From: Pectobacterium carotovorum
GTDB taxonomy: Bacteria > Pseudomonadota > Gammaproteobacteria > Enterobacterales > Enterobacteriaceae
Length of the DNA: 64,000 bases
Direction of reading: 5' to 3'
Assembly (NCBI RefSeq): GCF_033898505.1
Contig: NZ_JAXAFK010000002.1
Span: 434,001 to 498,000 of the forward strand
The notes below the pieces were generated by a model. That model saw only the letters and a list, made by a program, of their open reading frames with translations. It was not told where the DNA came from and made no database searches. Shown here piece after piece: positions 18,040 through 26,214 of the stretch; position 1 is the first letter of the stretch, and every line of letters begins with the position of its first letter. The position numbers were made by a program, and so were the translations under genes.

Positions 18040-19557
18040 ATGGCTGAATCACAATCACAGGGTGCCGATCAGGCGCAAGATCTGAATAATGAATTAAAAA
18101 CGCGTCGTGAAAAGCTGGTGGCGCTGCGTGAAACCGGGATCGCATTCCCGAATGATTTCCGCCGTGACAGCACGTCCGATCGTCTGCACGCTGAGTTCGA
18201 TGGCAAAGAGAACGAAGAGCTGGAAGAACTGGGCGTTGAAGTGACTGTCGCGGGCCGTATGATGACCCGTCGCATCATGGGTAAAGCCTCTTTCGTGACC
18301 TTGCAGGACGTTGGTGGCCGTATTCAGCTGTATGTTTCCCGCGACGATCTGGTGGAAGGCATCTATAACGAGCAGTTCAAGAAGTGGGATCTGGGCGATA
18401 TTCTGGGCGCGCGCGGTAAGCTGTTCAAAACCAAGACGGGCGAGCTGTCCATCCACTGTACTGAACTGCGTTTGCTGACTAAAGCGCTGCGTCCGCTGCC
18501 GGATAAATTCCACGGTCTGGCCGATCAGGAAACGCGTTATCGCCAGCGTTATCTGGATCTGATCGCTAACGATGAATCTCGCAATACCTTCCGTATTCGT
18601 TCAAAAGTGATGGCGGCGATCCGTAGCTTCATGGTTGATCACGGCTTTATGGAAGTTGAAACGCCAATGATGCAGGTGATCCCTGGCGGCGCGTCTGCCC
18701 GTCCGTTCATTACGCACCACAACGCGCTGGACATCGACATGTACCTGCGCATCGCGCCGGAACTGTACCTGAAGCGTCTGGTTGTCGGTGGCTTTGAGCG
18801 TGTGTTCGAGATCAACCGTAACTTCCGTAACGAAGGCGTTTCCCCACGTCATAACCCTGAATTCACCATGATGGAACTTTATATGGCGTATGCCGATTAT
18901 AAAGACCTGATTGTGCTGACGGAAAACCTGTTCCGTACGCTGACGCAGGACGTACTGGGCTCGACAACGGTGGAATACGGCGACCAGACATTCGACTTCG
19001 GCAAGCCGTTCGAGAAGCTGACGATGCGCGAAGCGATCTGTAAGTACCGCCCTGAAACCAACGTTGCCGATCTGGACGATCTGGAGAAAGCGACCGCGAT
19101 CGCCCAGTCTCTGGGGATCAAGATCGAGAAAAGCTGGGGTCTGGGCCGTATCGTTACCGAGATCTTCGAAGAGACGGCAGAAAGCAGCCTGATCCAGCCA
19201 ACCTTCATCACCGAATATCCGGCTGAAGTATCACCGCTGGCGCGTCGTAACGATCAAAACCCTGAAATCACCGATCGCTTTGAGTTCTTCATCGGCGGCC
19301 GTGAAATCGGTAACGGCTTCTCCGAGCTGAATGATGCCGAAGATCAGGCAGAGCGTTTTGCGCAGCAGGTGAATGCTAAAGACGCGGGCGATGACGAAGC
19401 GATGTTCTACGACGAAGACTACGTGACCGCGCTGGAACACGGCCTGCCACCGACAGCGGGTCTGGGTATCGGTATCGATCGTATGGTGATGTTGTTCACT
19501 AACAGCCACACCATCCGCGACGTGATCCTGTTCCCGGCAATGCGTCCGCAGAAATAA
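18040..19557 (+). CDS. lysS: Lysyl-tRNA synthetase, class II
   Basis: A 505-residue class IIb aminoacyl-tRNA synthetase, the same length as E. coli LysS. The anticodon-binding OB fold ([23 protein letters not shown], about residues 67-89) precedes the catalytic core. Motif 1 lies around [10 protein letters not shown], motif 2 is [20 protein letters not shown] (about 262-281), and motif 3 is [14 protein letters not shown] near residue 478. It is second in the prfB-lysS operon and is closed by a strong terminator 42 bases downstream. Confidence 0.97.
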   Translation: MAESQSQGADQAQDLNNELKTRREKLVALRETGIAFPNDFRRDSTSDRLHAEFDGKENEELEELGVEVTVAGRMMTRRIMGKASFVTLQDVGGRIQLYVSRDDLVEGIYNEQFKKWDLGDILGARGKLFKTKTGELSIHCTELRLLTKALRPLPDKFHGLADQETRYRQRYLDLIANDESRNTFRIRSKVMAAIRSFMVDHGFMEVETPMMQVIPGGASARPFITHHNALDIDMYLRIAPELYLKRLVVGGFERVFEINRNFRNEGVSPRHNPEFTMMELYMAYADYKDLIVLTENLFRTLTQDVLGSTTVEYGDQTFDFGKPFEKLTMREAICKYRPETNVADLDDLEKATAIAQSLGIKIEKSWGLGRIVTEIFEETAESSLIQPTFITEYPAEVSPLARRNDQNPEITDRFEFFIGGREIGNGFSELNDAEDQAERFAQQVNAKDAGDDEAMFYDEDYVTALEHGLPPTAGLGIGIDRMVMLFTNSHTIRDVILFPAMRPQK

Positions 19558-19598
19558 GGCAAAGAAAGTCAGACTGACACTGTCGTCATACTTTATTA

Positions 19599-19626
19599 AA
19601 CCGGTGCAACCGCACCGGTTTTTTTA
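19599..19626 (+). terminator. Rho-independent terminator of prfB-lysS
   Basis: The stem AACCGGTGC / GCACCGGTT (9 bp) with loop AACC is followed by five T residues. It lies 42 bases after the lysS stop. Confidence 0.92.
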
Positions 19627-19664
19627 CTATCGACAAAGGCCGTCGAGCGGTAGTAACGGATAGA

Positions 19665-19790
19665 TCGTAAAGACGCTGTGAACACATCCCTGTGCGCTCG
19701 GCTTGCGCGGATATGAATCTCATCCCTGAGATTCACCCTTACAGGGCCGTCGCTAGCGACGTTCAAAAACGTTCCTGACGTTTTTGTCCA
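19665..19790. repeat. Modular hairpin-rich intergenic repeat
   Basis: The gap between lysS and the AraC-type gene (19558-19971) holds, beyond the terminator, a chain of small stem-loops: CACA-TCCC-TGTG at 19683-19694, TGAATCTCA-TCCC-TGAGATTCA at 19714-19735, the palindrome CGTCGCTAGCGACG at 19748-19761, and AAAAACGT-TCCTG-ACGTTTTT at 19765-19785. Shared TCCC/TCCTG loops suggest one repeat family built from variable arms. It resembles the intergenic repeats common in soft-rot enterobacteria, by recollection. No second copy was found in this window. No gene is present in the rest of the gap. Confidence 0.6.
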
Positions 19791-19971
19791 TGGCGCAAAC
19801 GCTTTACTCTTCTATTCCGTTACTACCGTTTTTTTTCGGCGAATGGGTTTATCAACTATCTGGAACGCCATAACCACGTTTTCCCTCCGCATTCTTGCCG
19901 TTATTCTGTGATTGTCGCATGACGGGGGAAGATGCTATTTTCAGGCATTCATTCACTGCCGGAACACTCCC

Positions 19972-20727
19972 ATGATGACTTACCGCGATGCCTGGTTCGA
20001 ACTGGCGCTGTTAACCAACGGCCGCAGTTTTCCACGGCATACGCACGACGAGTTCGTCATCAGCGCCAATCTCAGCGGGTTGGAAACGGTCTGGCTGGAT
20101 GGAGAGACCTTTATTGCCACCAACGATATGGTGACAACCTACAATCCCGATCAGCTACAAGGCAGCGACAACGCGTTTGACCGCTGGCAGTGCGCATCAC
20201 TGTACGTTCACCCGCAGGCATTCGAGCATTATTTCCACCAAACTTTTCGGTTCTCACGGGGCTGGAATCCGTCGCCGCAGTTGGCAGCCGAGCTAAAACA
20301 GCTGGTCATCTCTGATGTGGACGATTGCACGCGTCAGGAGCGCATTATCCTGCTGCTGGCTGCGTTGATGGAAAACCAGCATCCTATGCCGTCTCAGGGC
20401 CAGATTAAAGAAGCAGAGCGGATCACGCGGATTAAAGACGGGTTGCTGAGCGATCTCAGCGATGTCCCCACGCTCGATCAGCTCGCGCAGCAGGAAAATC
20501 TGTCAGTCGCACATCTGGTACGTTCGTTTAATCAGGCGGTTGGGCTACCACCGCTGGCGTGGCTGATGCAGCGACGTATGTGTAAAGCGCGGGAACTGCT
20601 GCGGCAGGGGACTGCGATTAGCCAGGTCGCGGGTGATGTCGGGTTTGCCGATCAGGCGCATTTCACCAAAGCTTTCAATCGCTATAACGCCATGACGCCG
20701 GGGCAGTTCCGCCGTATCAATTTTTGA
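19972..20727 (+). CDS. AraC-family transcriptional regulator
   Basis: A 251-residue regulator with an N-terminal cupin-type sensor (FPRHTHDEFVIS, about residues 21-32, with His-His-Glu) and a C-terminal AraC double helix-turn-helix (PTLDQLAQQENLSVAHLVRSF ... ISQVAGDVGFADQAHFTKAFNRYNAMTPGQFRR, about 170-248). ATG 19972 has GGAA at a usable distance; the frame open from 19912 lacks a ribosome-binding site. It is followed after 62 bases by a LysE-type exporter in the same direction, a common pair in which the regulator controls the exporter. The effector, probably an amino acid or related compound, is not readable. Confidence 0.88.
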   Translation: MMTYRDAWFELALLTNGRSFPRHTHDEFVISANLSGLETVWLDGETFIATNDMVTTYNPDQLQGSDNAFDRWQCASLYVHPQAFEHYFHQTFRFSRGWNPSPQLAAELKQLVISDVDDCTRQERIILLLAALMENQHPMPSQGQIKEAERITRIKDGLLSDLSDVPTLDQLAQQENLSVAHLVRSFNQAVGLPPLAWLMQRRMCKARELLRQGTAISQVAGDVGFADQAHFTKAFNRYNAMTPGQFRRINF

Positions 20728-20789
20728 CAATACAGCGTTTCCTTTGGGCTCTAGACTCGCCTTATTGCTTAACGTTCGAAGGGAATTCC

Positions 20790-21473
20790 ATGCTGTTAGT
20801 TGTGTTCACGGGGATGCTGCTATCCCTGTCGCTGTGTCTCGATCTGGGGATGGTCAATACCGCGATTATTAACCGGGGGCTGCGGCACGGCGCGCGCTCG
20901 GCGTTTTATATCGGGCTGGGTTCCTGTTTCGGCGATCTGTTCTATGCCACGCTGTCGGTGCTGGGTCTGGCGGTTGTCTTTAATCTGACACCCGTTCGCT
21001 GGGCGCTATGGATTGGCGGCGGGCTGATTCTGATCTGGATGACGTTCAGTATGGCGCGTGCGGCATGGCGTGACTATCAGGTTAAACGTTTCGCCAATCT
21101 TTCTGCGACAGCGAATGCGGCGGATTTTACTGCGCCGCCTGCCCGCTATACCGAGTTTTTCAGCGGCGTTGGCATGGCGCTGGCGTCACCAACGGCGTTA
21201 CTGTGGTTTGCTGCGATTGGTGGCACCATTATCGCGCAATCTACCGATGGCTCAGCCTTCATGATTAGCCTGTTTCTGCTGGGCTTTTTTGTGGGCGGCG
21301 TGCTGTGGACATTCTTCCTCGCCGCGCTGGTGAAGTACGGTCAGCGCCTGCTGAAAGAGCGTATCTCATTCTATTGCAGCCTGATCTCCGCGCTGCTATT
21401 TGCCTACTTTGCCTGGCACGTTATTTCCAATGGGTATGAGACGCTGTTTCTGCCGTTCTCTACGGCTGCATAA
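20790..21473 (+). CDS. LysE/RhtB-family amino-acid exporter
   Basis: A 227-residue inner-membrane protein with about six helices. The N-terminus MLLVVFTGMLLSLSLCLDLGMVNTAIINRGLRHGARSAFYIGLGSCFGDLFYA fits the LysE superfamily pattern, in which a GPN-like segment is replaced here by LGMVN. ASPTALLWFAAIGGT marks the mid-protein helix. ATG 20790 has GAAGGGA upstream; the frame from 20724 overlaps the regulator stop and is not used. It presumably exports an amino acid or analogue and is controlled by the adjoining AraC-type protein, as inference. Confidence 0.87.
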   Translation: MLLVVFTGMLLSLSLCLDLGMVNTAIINRGLRHGARSAFYIGLGSCFGDLFYATLSVLGLAVVFNLTPVRWALWIGGGLILIWMTFSMARAAWRDYQVKRFANLSATANAADFTAPPARYTEFFSGVGMALASPTALLWFAAIGGTIIAQSTDGSAFMISLFLLGFFVGGVLWTFFLAALVKYGQRLLKERISFYCSLISALLFAYFAWHVISNGYETLFLPFSTAA

Positions 21474-21554
21474 CTGGCTAAAACATCAACATGTTGCCGG
21501 GTTTTTTACTTGCTCGGCAACGGCATAGCGCTATAATGCCATTCGCTTCTTTGT

Positions 21555-21628
21555 GCGAGTGTAGTTCAATGGTAGAACGGCAGCTTCCCAAGCTGCATAC
21601 GAGGGTTCGATTCCCTTCACTCGCTCCA
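21555..21628 (+). tRNA. glyU: tRNA-Gly (anticodon CCC)
   Basis: A 74-base cloverleaf including the encoded CCA end. The acceptor stem is GCGAGTG / CACTCGC, the anticodon stem GCAGC / GCTGC encloses the loop TTCCCAA giving anticodon CCC, and the T arm is GAGGG TTCGATT CCCTT. Body and anticodon match E. coli glyU. Its 3' end is the attachment site of the downstream integrative element. Confidence 0.96.
21606..21628 (+). repeat. Left attachment site (attL) in the tRNA-Gly 3' end
   Basis: The last 23 bases of the tRNA gene, from TTCGATT to the CCA, are repeated exactly at 27902-27924. The matching stretch ends with CCA on the right and breaks at G versus C on the left, as expected for a tRNA-targeted tyrosine integrase. 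Confidence 0.93.
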
Positions 21629-21741
21629 TGACCTTCTTAAAGACCTCTAACTTACTGAATCCTAAGGGACACGGCTTAACGCCTCCTTACAGAGTTACTT
21701 ACTGTAACCTACTGTGTAACCCTGCTCAGGGCATACAGACC

Positions 21742-23367
21742 ATGATTCAGCTATCAAATTCAACCAGTGTTCTCTCGATTACCACTTATCTATACCAGCG
21801 TGGCGGCGTTTACTATTTCCGTATGAAAACAAAAAGAAGTAAAGATGTCTGGAAGTCTAAAATGAATGAGAATAAGATAACTTCAGTTTCATTACGAACC
21901 AAAGACAGGCGTACCGCTATGGCTCACTCTCGACACATTAAGGCAGCACTTAAAGCAATCCATGCGGATAAGCCTAACGCTTCCTATGAGGAGATGAGGG
22001 AGCATCTAAGGGATATTGCTGAGTGGGAATTGTCGTTGGGGCGTTCAGACCTCTTTGAGCCAGACATGAGGGATATCTATCGTGACCAGTACGGGGAAGT
22101 AGGCGAGGGCCTTATTGATGCTTTAGCAAGTGAACCGTTGAGTATTGACCAACACCGATACATCAATGAAGCGCTGAAGGTACTAAAGGCTTGCATGAAA
22201 CGTATAGAAGTGGGAGACAGTCAACCTCTCATAGATTATATCGATGGATTTTATGATATTGATCGGTCAAATAATCAGGCGTCTGTATCCCTACCTGTTA
22301 ATGTGCCAGAAGTGGCTACCGTCAGTGTTGCTGCTCTCTTTGGGCAATACGAAGATGAGAATGCTCAGAATTGGAAGCCAGCAACCTTAAGAGAAAACAC
22401 ATCGGCCCACGCTACGTTAATCGAAATCTTCAACTATATGGGCCTCAACGAGGACGCTAACGCGATAACTCGCGCTGATATGCTAAAGGTTCGTGATGTC
22501 CTCCAGCGATTACCAAAGCACCGTAAGCAGCGTTACAAGAATACGCCATTGGCAGACCTATTGAATCGTGAGGATAAGGCTGATTGTCTGGATGTGGTAA
22601 CAATTAACAATAGATACCTGATTAAGCTGTCAGCCGTCTTTAAATGGGCTGTAAGAAATGACTTATTAGTCAAGAATCTAGCTGAAGGGTTGGAACTAAA
22701 AGTGCCCCAGCGTAGAGTCTCTGAGGCGCGTAATGCCTTTAGTCCTGAGCAAGTGAGGCAAATATTGGTCGCCGCTAGAGCGTATTCACAGAAGAACTCA
22801 GGTAAGCCATATCATTATTATGTCACCGCTTTGGCTGCAATCACTGGAGCAAGGCTGAATGAGGTGGCGCAACTACAGGTTAAAGACGTTAAGACCACGG
22901 GAACGGAAACTGTTTATATCCATATCAATGAAGATGATAGCAGCTTATCCGGTAAGAGCATTAAGAATGCCCATAGTGAACGCTACGTGCCGCTTGTTGA
23001 TGGTGCGTACGGTTTTATATTGGCTGACTTCATGACACTTGTAGAGGCCCGTAGAAGCGCTGGCGGCGATGATGCGCTGGTGTTCGATGGTCTACACCTC
23101 ATGAAGAACGGTTACGGCGAACAAGTTAGCAAGTGGTTTAATCGGACGTTGTTGCCTAAGGTTCTGACTGACCGTGATGGATTGGCATTCCACTCGTTTA
23201 GGCACACAGTAGCCACGCAGCTAAAACAGCATGGTGTCGAATTGGCTTACGCTCAGGCGATTATGGGGCATAGCTCGGGGTCGATTACCTATGACCGTTA
23301 TGCTAAAGAAGTTGAAGTGGATAAACTGTTTAATGTTCTGTCTGGTGTCTACTTGCCTCAGCAATGA
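21742..23367 (+). CDS. Tyrosine-type site-specific integrase of the tRNA-Gly element
   Basis: A 541-residue integrase that catalyses integration and excision at the tRNA end. The C-terminal catalytic domain shows Arg in ITGARLNEVAQL (about residue 376), the HSFRHTVATQL box (about 494-504), the later His in IMGHSSGSITYDRYAKE and the nucleophile Tyr in YDRYAK. The N-terminal part contains YYFRMKTKRSK, like the phage-integrase AP2/arm-binding fold, and a core-binding region around residues 200-320. The frame is open from ATG 21628, which overlaps the last base of the tRNA; ATG 21742 is preferred because the domain begins there, but the ribosome-binding site is weak. Confidence 0.92.
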   Translation: MIQLSNSTSVLSITTYLYQRGGVYYFRMKTKRSKDVWKSKMNENKITSVSLRTKDRRTAMAHSRHIKAALKAIHADKPNASYEEMREHLRDIAEWELSLGRSDLFEPDMRDIYRDQYGEVGEGLIDALASEPLSIDQHRYINEALKVLKACMKRIEVGDSQPLIDYIDGFYDIDRSNNQASVSLPVNVPEVATVSVAALFGQYEDENAQNWKPATLRENTSAHATLIEIFNYMGLNEDANAITRADMLKVRDVLQRLPKHRKQRYKNTPLADLLNREDKADCLDVVTINNRYLIKLSAVFKWAVRNDLLVKNLAEGLELKVPQRRVSEARNAFSPEQVRQILVAARAYSQKNSGKPYHYYVTALAAITGARLNEVAQLQVKDVKTTGTETVYIHINEDDSSLSGKSIKNAHSERYVPLVDGAYGFILADFMTLVEARRSAGGDDALVFDGLHLMKNGYGEQVSKWFNRTLLPKVLTDRDGLAFHSFRHTVATQLKQHGVELAYAQAIMGHSSGSITYDRYAKEVEVDKLFNVLSGVYLPQQ

Positions 23368-23491
23368 AAACATCTAACCAATACAGGATGATTATCTACC
23401 TTTCGGTTTTTTATGCATTAAGAGTGAATGGTTAATCAGTCTGCCTAAGGATGGGTGGATTGCTAAAACTCTATGTAAATCAATCACATTT

Positions 23492-23510
23492 AATAACGAC
23501 TCACTACTAG
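23492..23510 (+). promoter_or_regulatory. T7/SP6-like phage promoter-like repeat, copy 1
   Basis: AATAACGACTCACTACTAG, followed by AAGAGAG. The core CGACTCACTA is identical to positions -12 to -3 of the T7 class III promoter, and the TAGAAGAG that follows matches the initiation end of the SP6 promoter. Compared with T7 there is an extra A before the core and one extra base before TAG, so recognition by a known polymerase is uncertain. Confidence 0.45.
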
Positions 23511-23518
23511 AAGAGAGA

Positions 23519-23597
23519 CCCTTAAGACTTCCCTTAAGTTAGCATTCAGTTTATTCATGCAGTGTTTATGCATGGCTACTGACTGTGTACTTAAGGG
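23519..23597. repeat. CCCTTAAG inverted-repeat cluster
   Basis: CCCTTAAG is present at 23519-23526 and 23531-23538, and its complement CTTAAGGG at 23590-23597. CCCTTAAGT at 23531-23539 pairs perfectly with ACTTAAGGG at 23589-23597, and the first unit can compete for the same partner. The cluster starts 9 bases after the first promoter-like repeat. Possible roles are a structured leader RNA or protein-binding iterons. Confidence 0.6.
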
Positions 23598-23934
23598 GTC
23601 ATTCAGCTCCATTCTAATTGTTATAGTAATATAATCACAATCCCTATTAACGTTAAGCCACTTTATATCCTGATAGGGTCAGACTGATATTTCCTTGATG
23701 ATGAATTGATGCTTTTTTTTGGTATTAACAGCTAACCTTCGGGAAAGACTGAGTGATGGAACTAGGATAAGGGCTTAAAGGTAACTTAGGGAGAGGTGAT
23801 AATATGAATGATAATTGTCTATCACCAGCCTAGAGAATAACCTATGGCCTGAACTTTTAATTAATCAGGGTCATCTATGTATCAACCATAGGCTATCATT
23901 TGGTCTTGTGAAAGCCGCCATTGCTGTCATCATG

Positions 23935-23953
23935 AATAACGACTCACTACTAG
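23935..23953 (+). promoter_or_regulatory. T7/SP6-like phage promoter-like repeat, copy 2
   Basis: The second exact copy of the 19-bp sequence at 23492-23510, in the same orientation 443 bases downstream, followed here by GCAAAGG. The flanks differ, so the 19 bp appear to be the conserved unit. Both copies point toward the KilA-N to DUF2303 gene block. Confidence 0.45.
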
Positions 23954-24218
23954 GCAAAGGACAAAACTTAGCTGCATCGACAGGTTACCGCCACAGGAAT
24001 CACGGGAGGAGTACGTTAGGTTTTTGCCTTTTGGCACCCCTCTTCAATTGTCTCATAGGCACGTTATCCGCGATATTCGGCGTATGATGGCTGACCTGAG
24101 CAATGAACAGAACGGTAATTCTCGCAGCCCAAATCTGGGCAGTGAACCGAGCGATGAATCACCACCGATATTATATTCAATCGTCGAGTTAAACCGCTCC
24201 GGAAATTTCTTACCGTGA

Positions 24219-24338
24219 ATGGTACGTCATCAAGAAATACAAGGCTCTCCCCGCCTTCCTTCTTTATTTAAATCGCAAAGTCACTCTGTCTGCATCCTGT
24301 CTCCTGCTGGTCTCCCTTTATGTGGGGACTTTGTGTAG
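24219..24338 (+). CDS. Possible 39-residue leader ORF ahead of the KilA-N gene
   Basis: ATG 24219 to TAG 24336-24338 gives 39 residues ending SVCILSPAGLPLCGDFV, with its end lying inside the CCTGCTGG / CCAGCAGG inverted repeat. Similar short frames (Icd-like and Ash-like) lie upstream of antirepressor genes in enterobacterial P4-like elements, by recollection. No strong ribosome-binding site is visible, so translation is uncertain. The frame may simply reflect a conserved structured RNA leader. Confidence 0.28.
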   Translation: MVRHQEIQGSPRLPSLFKSQSHSVCILSPAGLPLCGDFV

Positions 24339-24387
24339 GCCAGCAGGATGGGACTTCAGGATGCATACAAATGGAGAACACATAAGC

Positions 24388-24945
24388 ATGAATAAATTAA
24401 ACAAACACGCAAGCCATATCATTATTATTGAAGAGCACAGCTTTAAAGCTAATGACTGCGGCATGTGGAATCTGACGGAAATATGGAAAGTTCTCGAATT
24501 AACCCGTGCTAAGGCACCGTCCCAATGGCGAACTAAAAGCACTGTGCGTCTGGAAGCTCTGCAAAAAATGCATAGGTACAACGGTGAATATATCTACGCA
24601 GATAAACAAGCAACCTTAAAGTACGCCGGATGGGTCTCAGCAGATTTTGAAGATATGGTCTATGCGGCTTTTGAAGCCATCTTGGAGATGCCAGAGATTG
24701 CCGAAGTTGTAGCCAATAAAATGATTGAATTGGGCTATCAGAAAGAGGCCGAGCTATTGGAACGCCATAAGGACGACTACAGAGAAGCTATGCGGAATTT
24801 GAATAGGATTGGTAAACGTGTTGATGGCAGGAAGCCTGAGCGTATCTACAAAGCTGTTCTTAATGGCAATATGACGAAATCTCAAGGCCTCTCCCTGATC
24901 CCTCGTACCAGTGTCTGGTACAACAGAATAATGGTGAATATATAA
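24388..24945 (+). CDS. KilA-N domain protein (antirepressor-like)
   Basis: A 185-residue protein. The segment from about residue 20 to 95, NLTEIWKVLEL ... SQWRTKS ... GEYIYADKQATLKYAGWVSADFEDMVYAAFEAIL, fits the KilA-N DNA-binding domain of phage antirepressors and nucleoid-associated phage proteins. The C-terminal part is helical and basic (YREAMRNLNRIGKRVDGRKPERIYKAVL) and is unlike known effector domains. ATG 24388 was chosen because it follows GGAG and opens at MNKLNKHASHII. An in-frame ATG at 24361 would add 9 residues. It is probably the regulatory gene of the element. Confidence 0.68.
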   Translation: MNKLNKHASHIIIIEEHSFKANDCGMWNLTEIWKVLELTRAKAPSQWRTKSTVRLEALQKMHRYNGEYIYADKQATLKYAGWVSADFEDMVYAAFEAILEMPEIAEVVANKMIELGYQKEAELLERHKDDYREAMRNLNRIGKRVDGRKPERIYKAVLNGNMTKSQGLSLIPRTSVWYNRIMVNI

Positions 24946-25175
24946 TTCCTATGCAAATTGACACCCTAATACCTAAGGGAAGAGAACTATATGCCGCCGG
25001 ATAGCTCCCCCCTAATTGACGTTTTTTGTCTGCCAACAAAGCAGAAACACAAGGCGTCAATATAGGTATTGGCGATCAATTCCAATTTAACGATCGAGAC
25101 AAACGATCAATAAGGGAGCCAGAATCAGATATCCTTTGCCTCTTTCTCTTTAGTTATTTTTACAGGATATAAAAG

Positions 25176-25466
25176 ATGTTGAAAGGCATGGGGTCATTCA
25201 TTGGGATGTCAGTGCTGCTTTTAGGTGTGGGCGTTATGGCTGGTTATATCAGCGGTGGGACAACGTGGGAAACGTACCGCGCAGTAGCTAGAGGTATGCG
25301 CGCTTTCTGGTGGGCTTCGGGAAGCCTATTCGTCGCAGGGATAATCTACCGCATTGCATTCAACAGATTGTCAGGCGTATGTGGCGTCCTTTTTAGCTTA
25401 GCAATAGCCGTCGCCTTAATACTTACTGGTTTTCATTATGCGATTGGTGGTGGTTGGTGGCGGTAA
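25176..25466 (+). CDS. Small membrane protein of the element, unknown function
   Basis: A 96-residue protein with three hydrophobic stretches (about residues 7-25, 43-60 and 69-90) and little else, so it is probably an inner-membrane protein with three helices. ATG 25176 follows AGGATAT. No family was recognised. It stands alone between the KilA-N gene and the 144-residue unknown, with ~230 bases before it that hold no clear gene. A holin-like or exclusion-type role is possible for a phage-derived element, but nothing in the sequence proves it. Confidence 0.6.
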   Translation: MLKGMGSFIGMSVLLLGVGVMAGYISGGTTWETYRAVARGMRAFWWASGSLFVAGIIYRIAFNRLSGVCGVLFSLAIAVALILTGFHYAIGGGWWR

Positions 25467-25678
25467 TCCACTTCTGTATCCCTTTAAATTTACTCACAAA
25501 AATCTCAATATCGATCCAGCAGTAACCACTATGCTGCATCCCCTTGGCCTCCTCAGGAGGCTTACTCTTTGTAAATAAAACCCTTTCTTGAACTGACCGA
25601 TGCGGGGAGACCGTAGGCATGACTGTGTCTGCGATACCGATAAGTTCATCATCCAATTTCAAGAAGGAGAATCAAATC

Positions 25679-26113
25679 ATGTCATCAATCAATGAAAACC
25701 TGCCATTACTGAACATCGTCAAACAGAAGCTAACTCTTAGTAAAGACGGGGCGACCGTGTTGTGGTGTGACGTTGAATACCCTGTAGTCAATTTTGTGAA
25801 CGTCGTAGTTCCTAGCCTGCTGGCATATTTCCAGCCGTACAGTCATGGGTCACATCATCTGCTGTCGGAGATGTCGGCTAACGGCTTCAGCATTCGAGGC
25901 TATGGCAAGCACGCTACCGCTTGGGCTGAGACCATCCGAAACAACCGAGAGGCACATGAACAGCGCCTTAAGGAAGTCCGTGAGCACCACGAACGGATGG
26001 CAGCAATGAACGCTACTCCTGCTGAGATTGCAGCGGAAAGAGCCGAGAAAGCACGCATTCAAGATGAATACGCTCGCCGCTATGGCCGCAAGGGCGCTGA
26101 CTTCGGGCTGTAA
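25679..26113 (+). CDS. Hypothetical protein of the element, charged C-terminal helix
   Basis: A 144-residue cytoplasmic protein. ATG 25679 has a strong GAAGGAGA ribosome-binding site; the frame open from 25619 is not used. Residues 1-85 look globular (LSKDGATVLWCDVEYPVVNFVNVVVPSLLAYF). Residues ~90-140 form a long, highly charged helix (NREAHEQRLKEVREHHERMAA), a likely coiled coil. It lies 101 bases before the DUF2303-like gene and is probably cotranscribed with it. A GCCTCC/GGAGGC hairpin near 25545-25560 lies in its leader. No family was recognised. Confidence 0.65.
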   Translation: MSSINENLPLLNIVKQKLTLSKDGATVLWCDVEYPVVNFVNVVVPSLLAYFQPYSHGSHHLLSEMSANGFSIRGYGKHATAWAETIRNNREAHEQRLKEVREHHERMAAMNATPAEIAAERAEKARIQDEYARRYGRKGADFGL

Positions 26114-26214
26114 GTCCAGACATTTAAACGCCAATACGATGGCCTGCCAGTCTCCCCCGCAAAGGAAACAGCAGGTCAACTCACCAGATTTAACTTACAC
26201 AGGAGAACCACATC

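Larger units (their letters stand above)
23368..24387. other. Non-coding control region of the element
   Basis: About 1 kb without a convincing gene. It holds two copies of a 19-bp promoter-like repeat, a set of CCCTTAAG inverted repeats at 23519-23597, and near 24302-24347 an inverted repeat CCTGCTGG / CCAGCAGG just ahead of the KilA-N gene. Short frames are present at 23815-24087 (TTG start) and 24084-24218 (44 codons from ATG, no clear ribosome-binding site). They are not supported as genes. The arrangement recalls the immunity or regulatory region of small P4-like elements, as inference only. Confidence 0.55.

Noticed and set aside
23815..24087. 90-codon frame in the element control region
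   Set aside because: TTG start, no ribosome-binding site, and it contains copy 2 of the 19-bp repeat in its coding span.
24084..24218. 44-codon frame starting at two ATG codons
   Set aside because: No ribosome-binding site and no similarity to excisionase or AlpA patterns; kept only as a mention.
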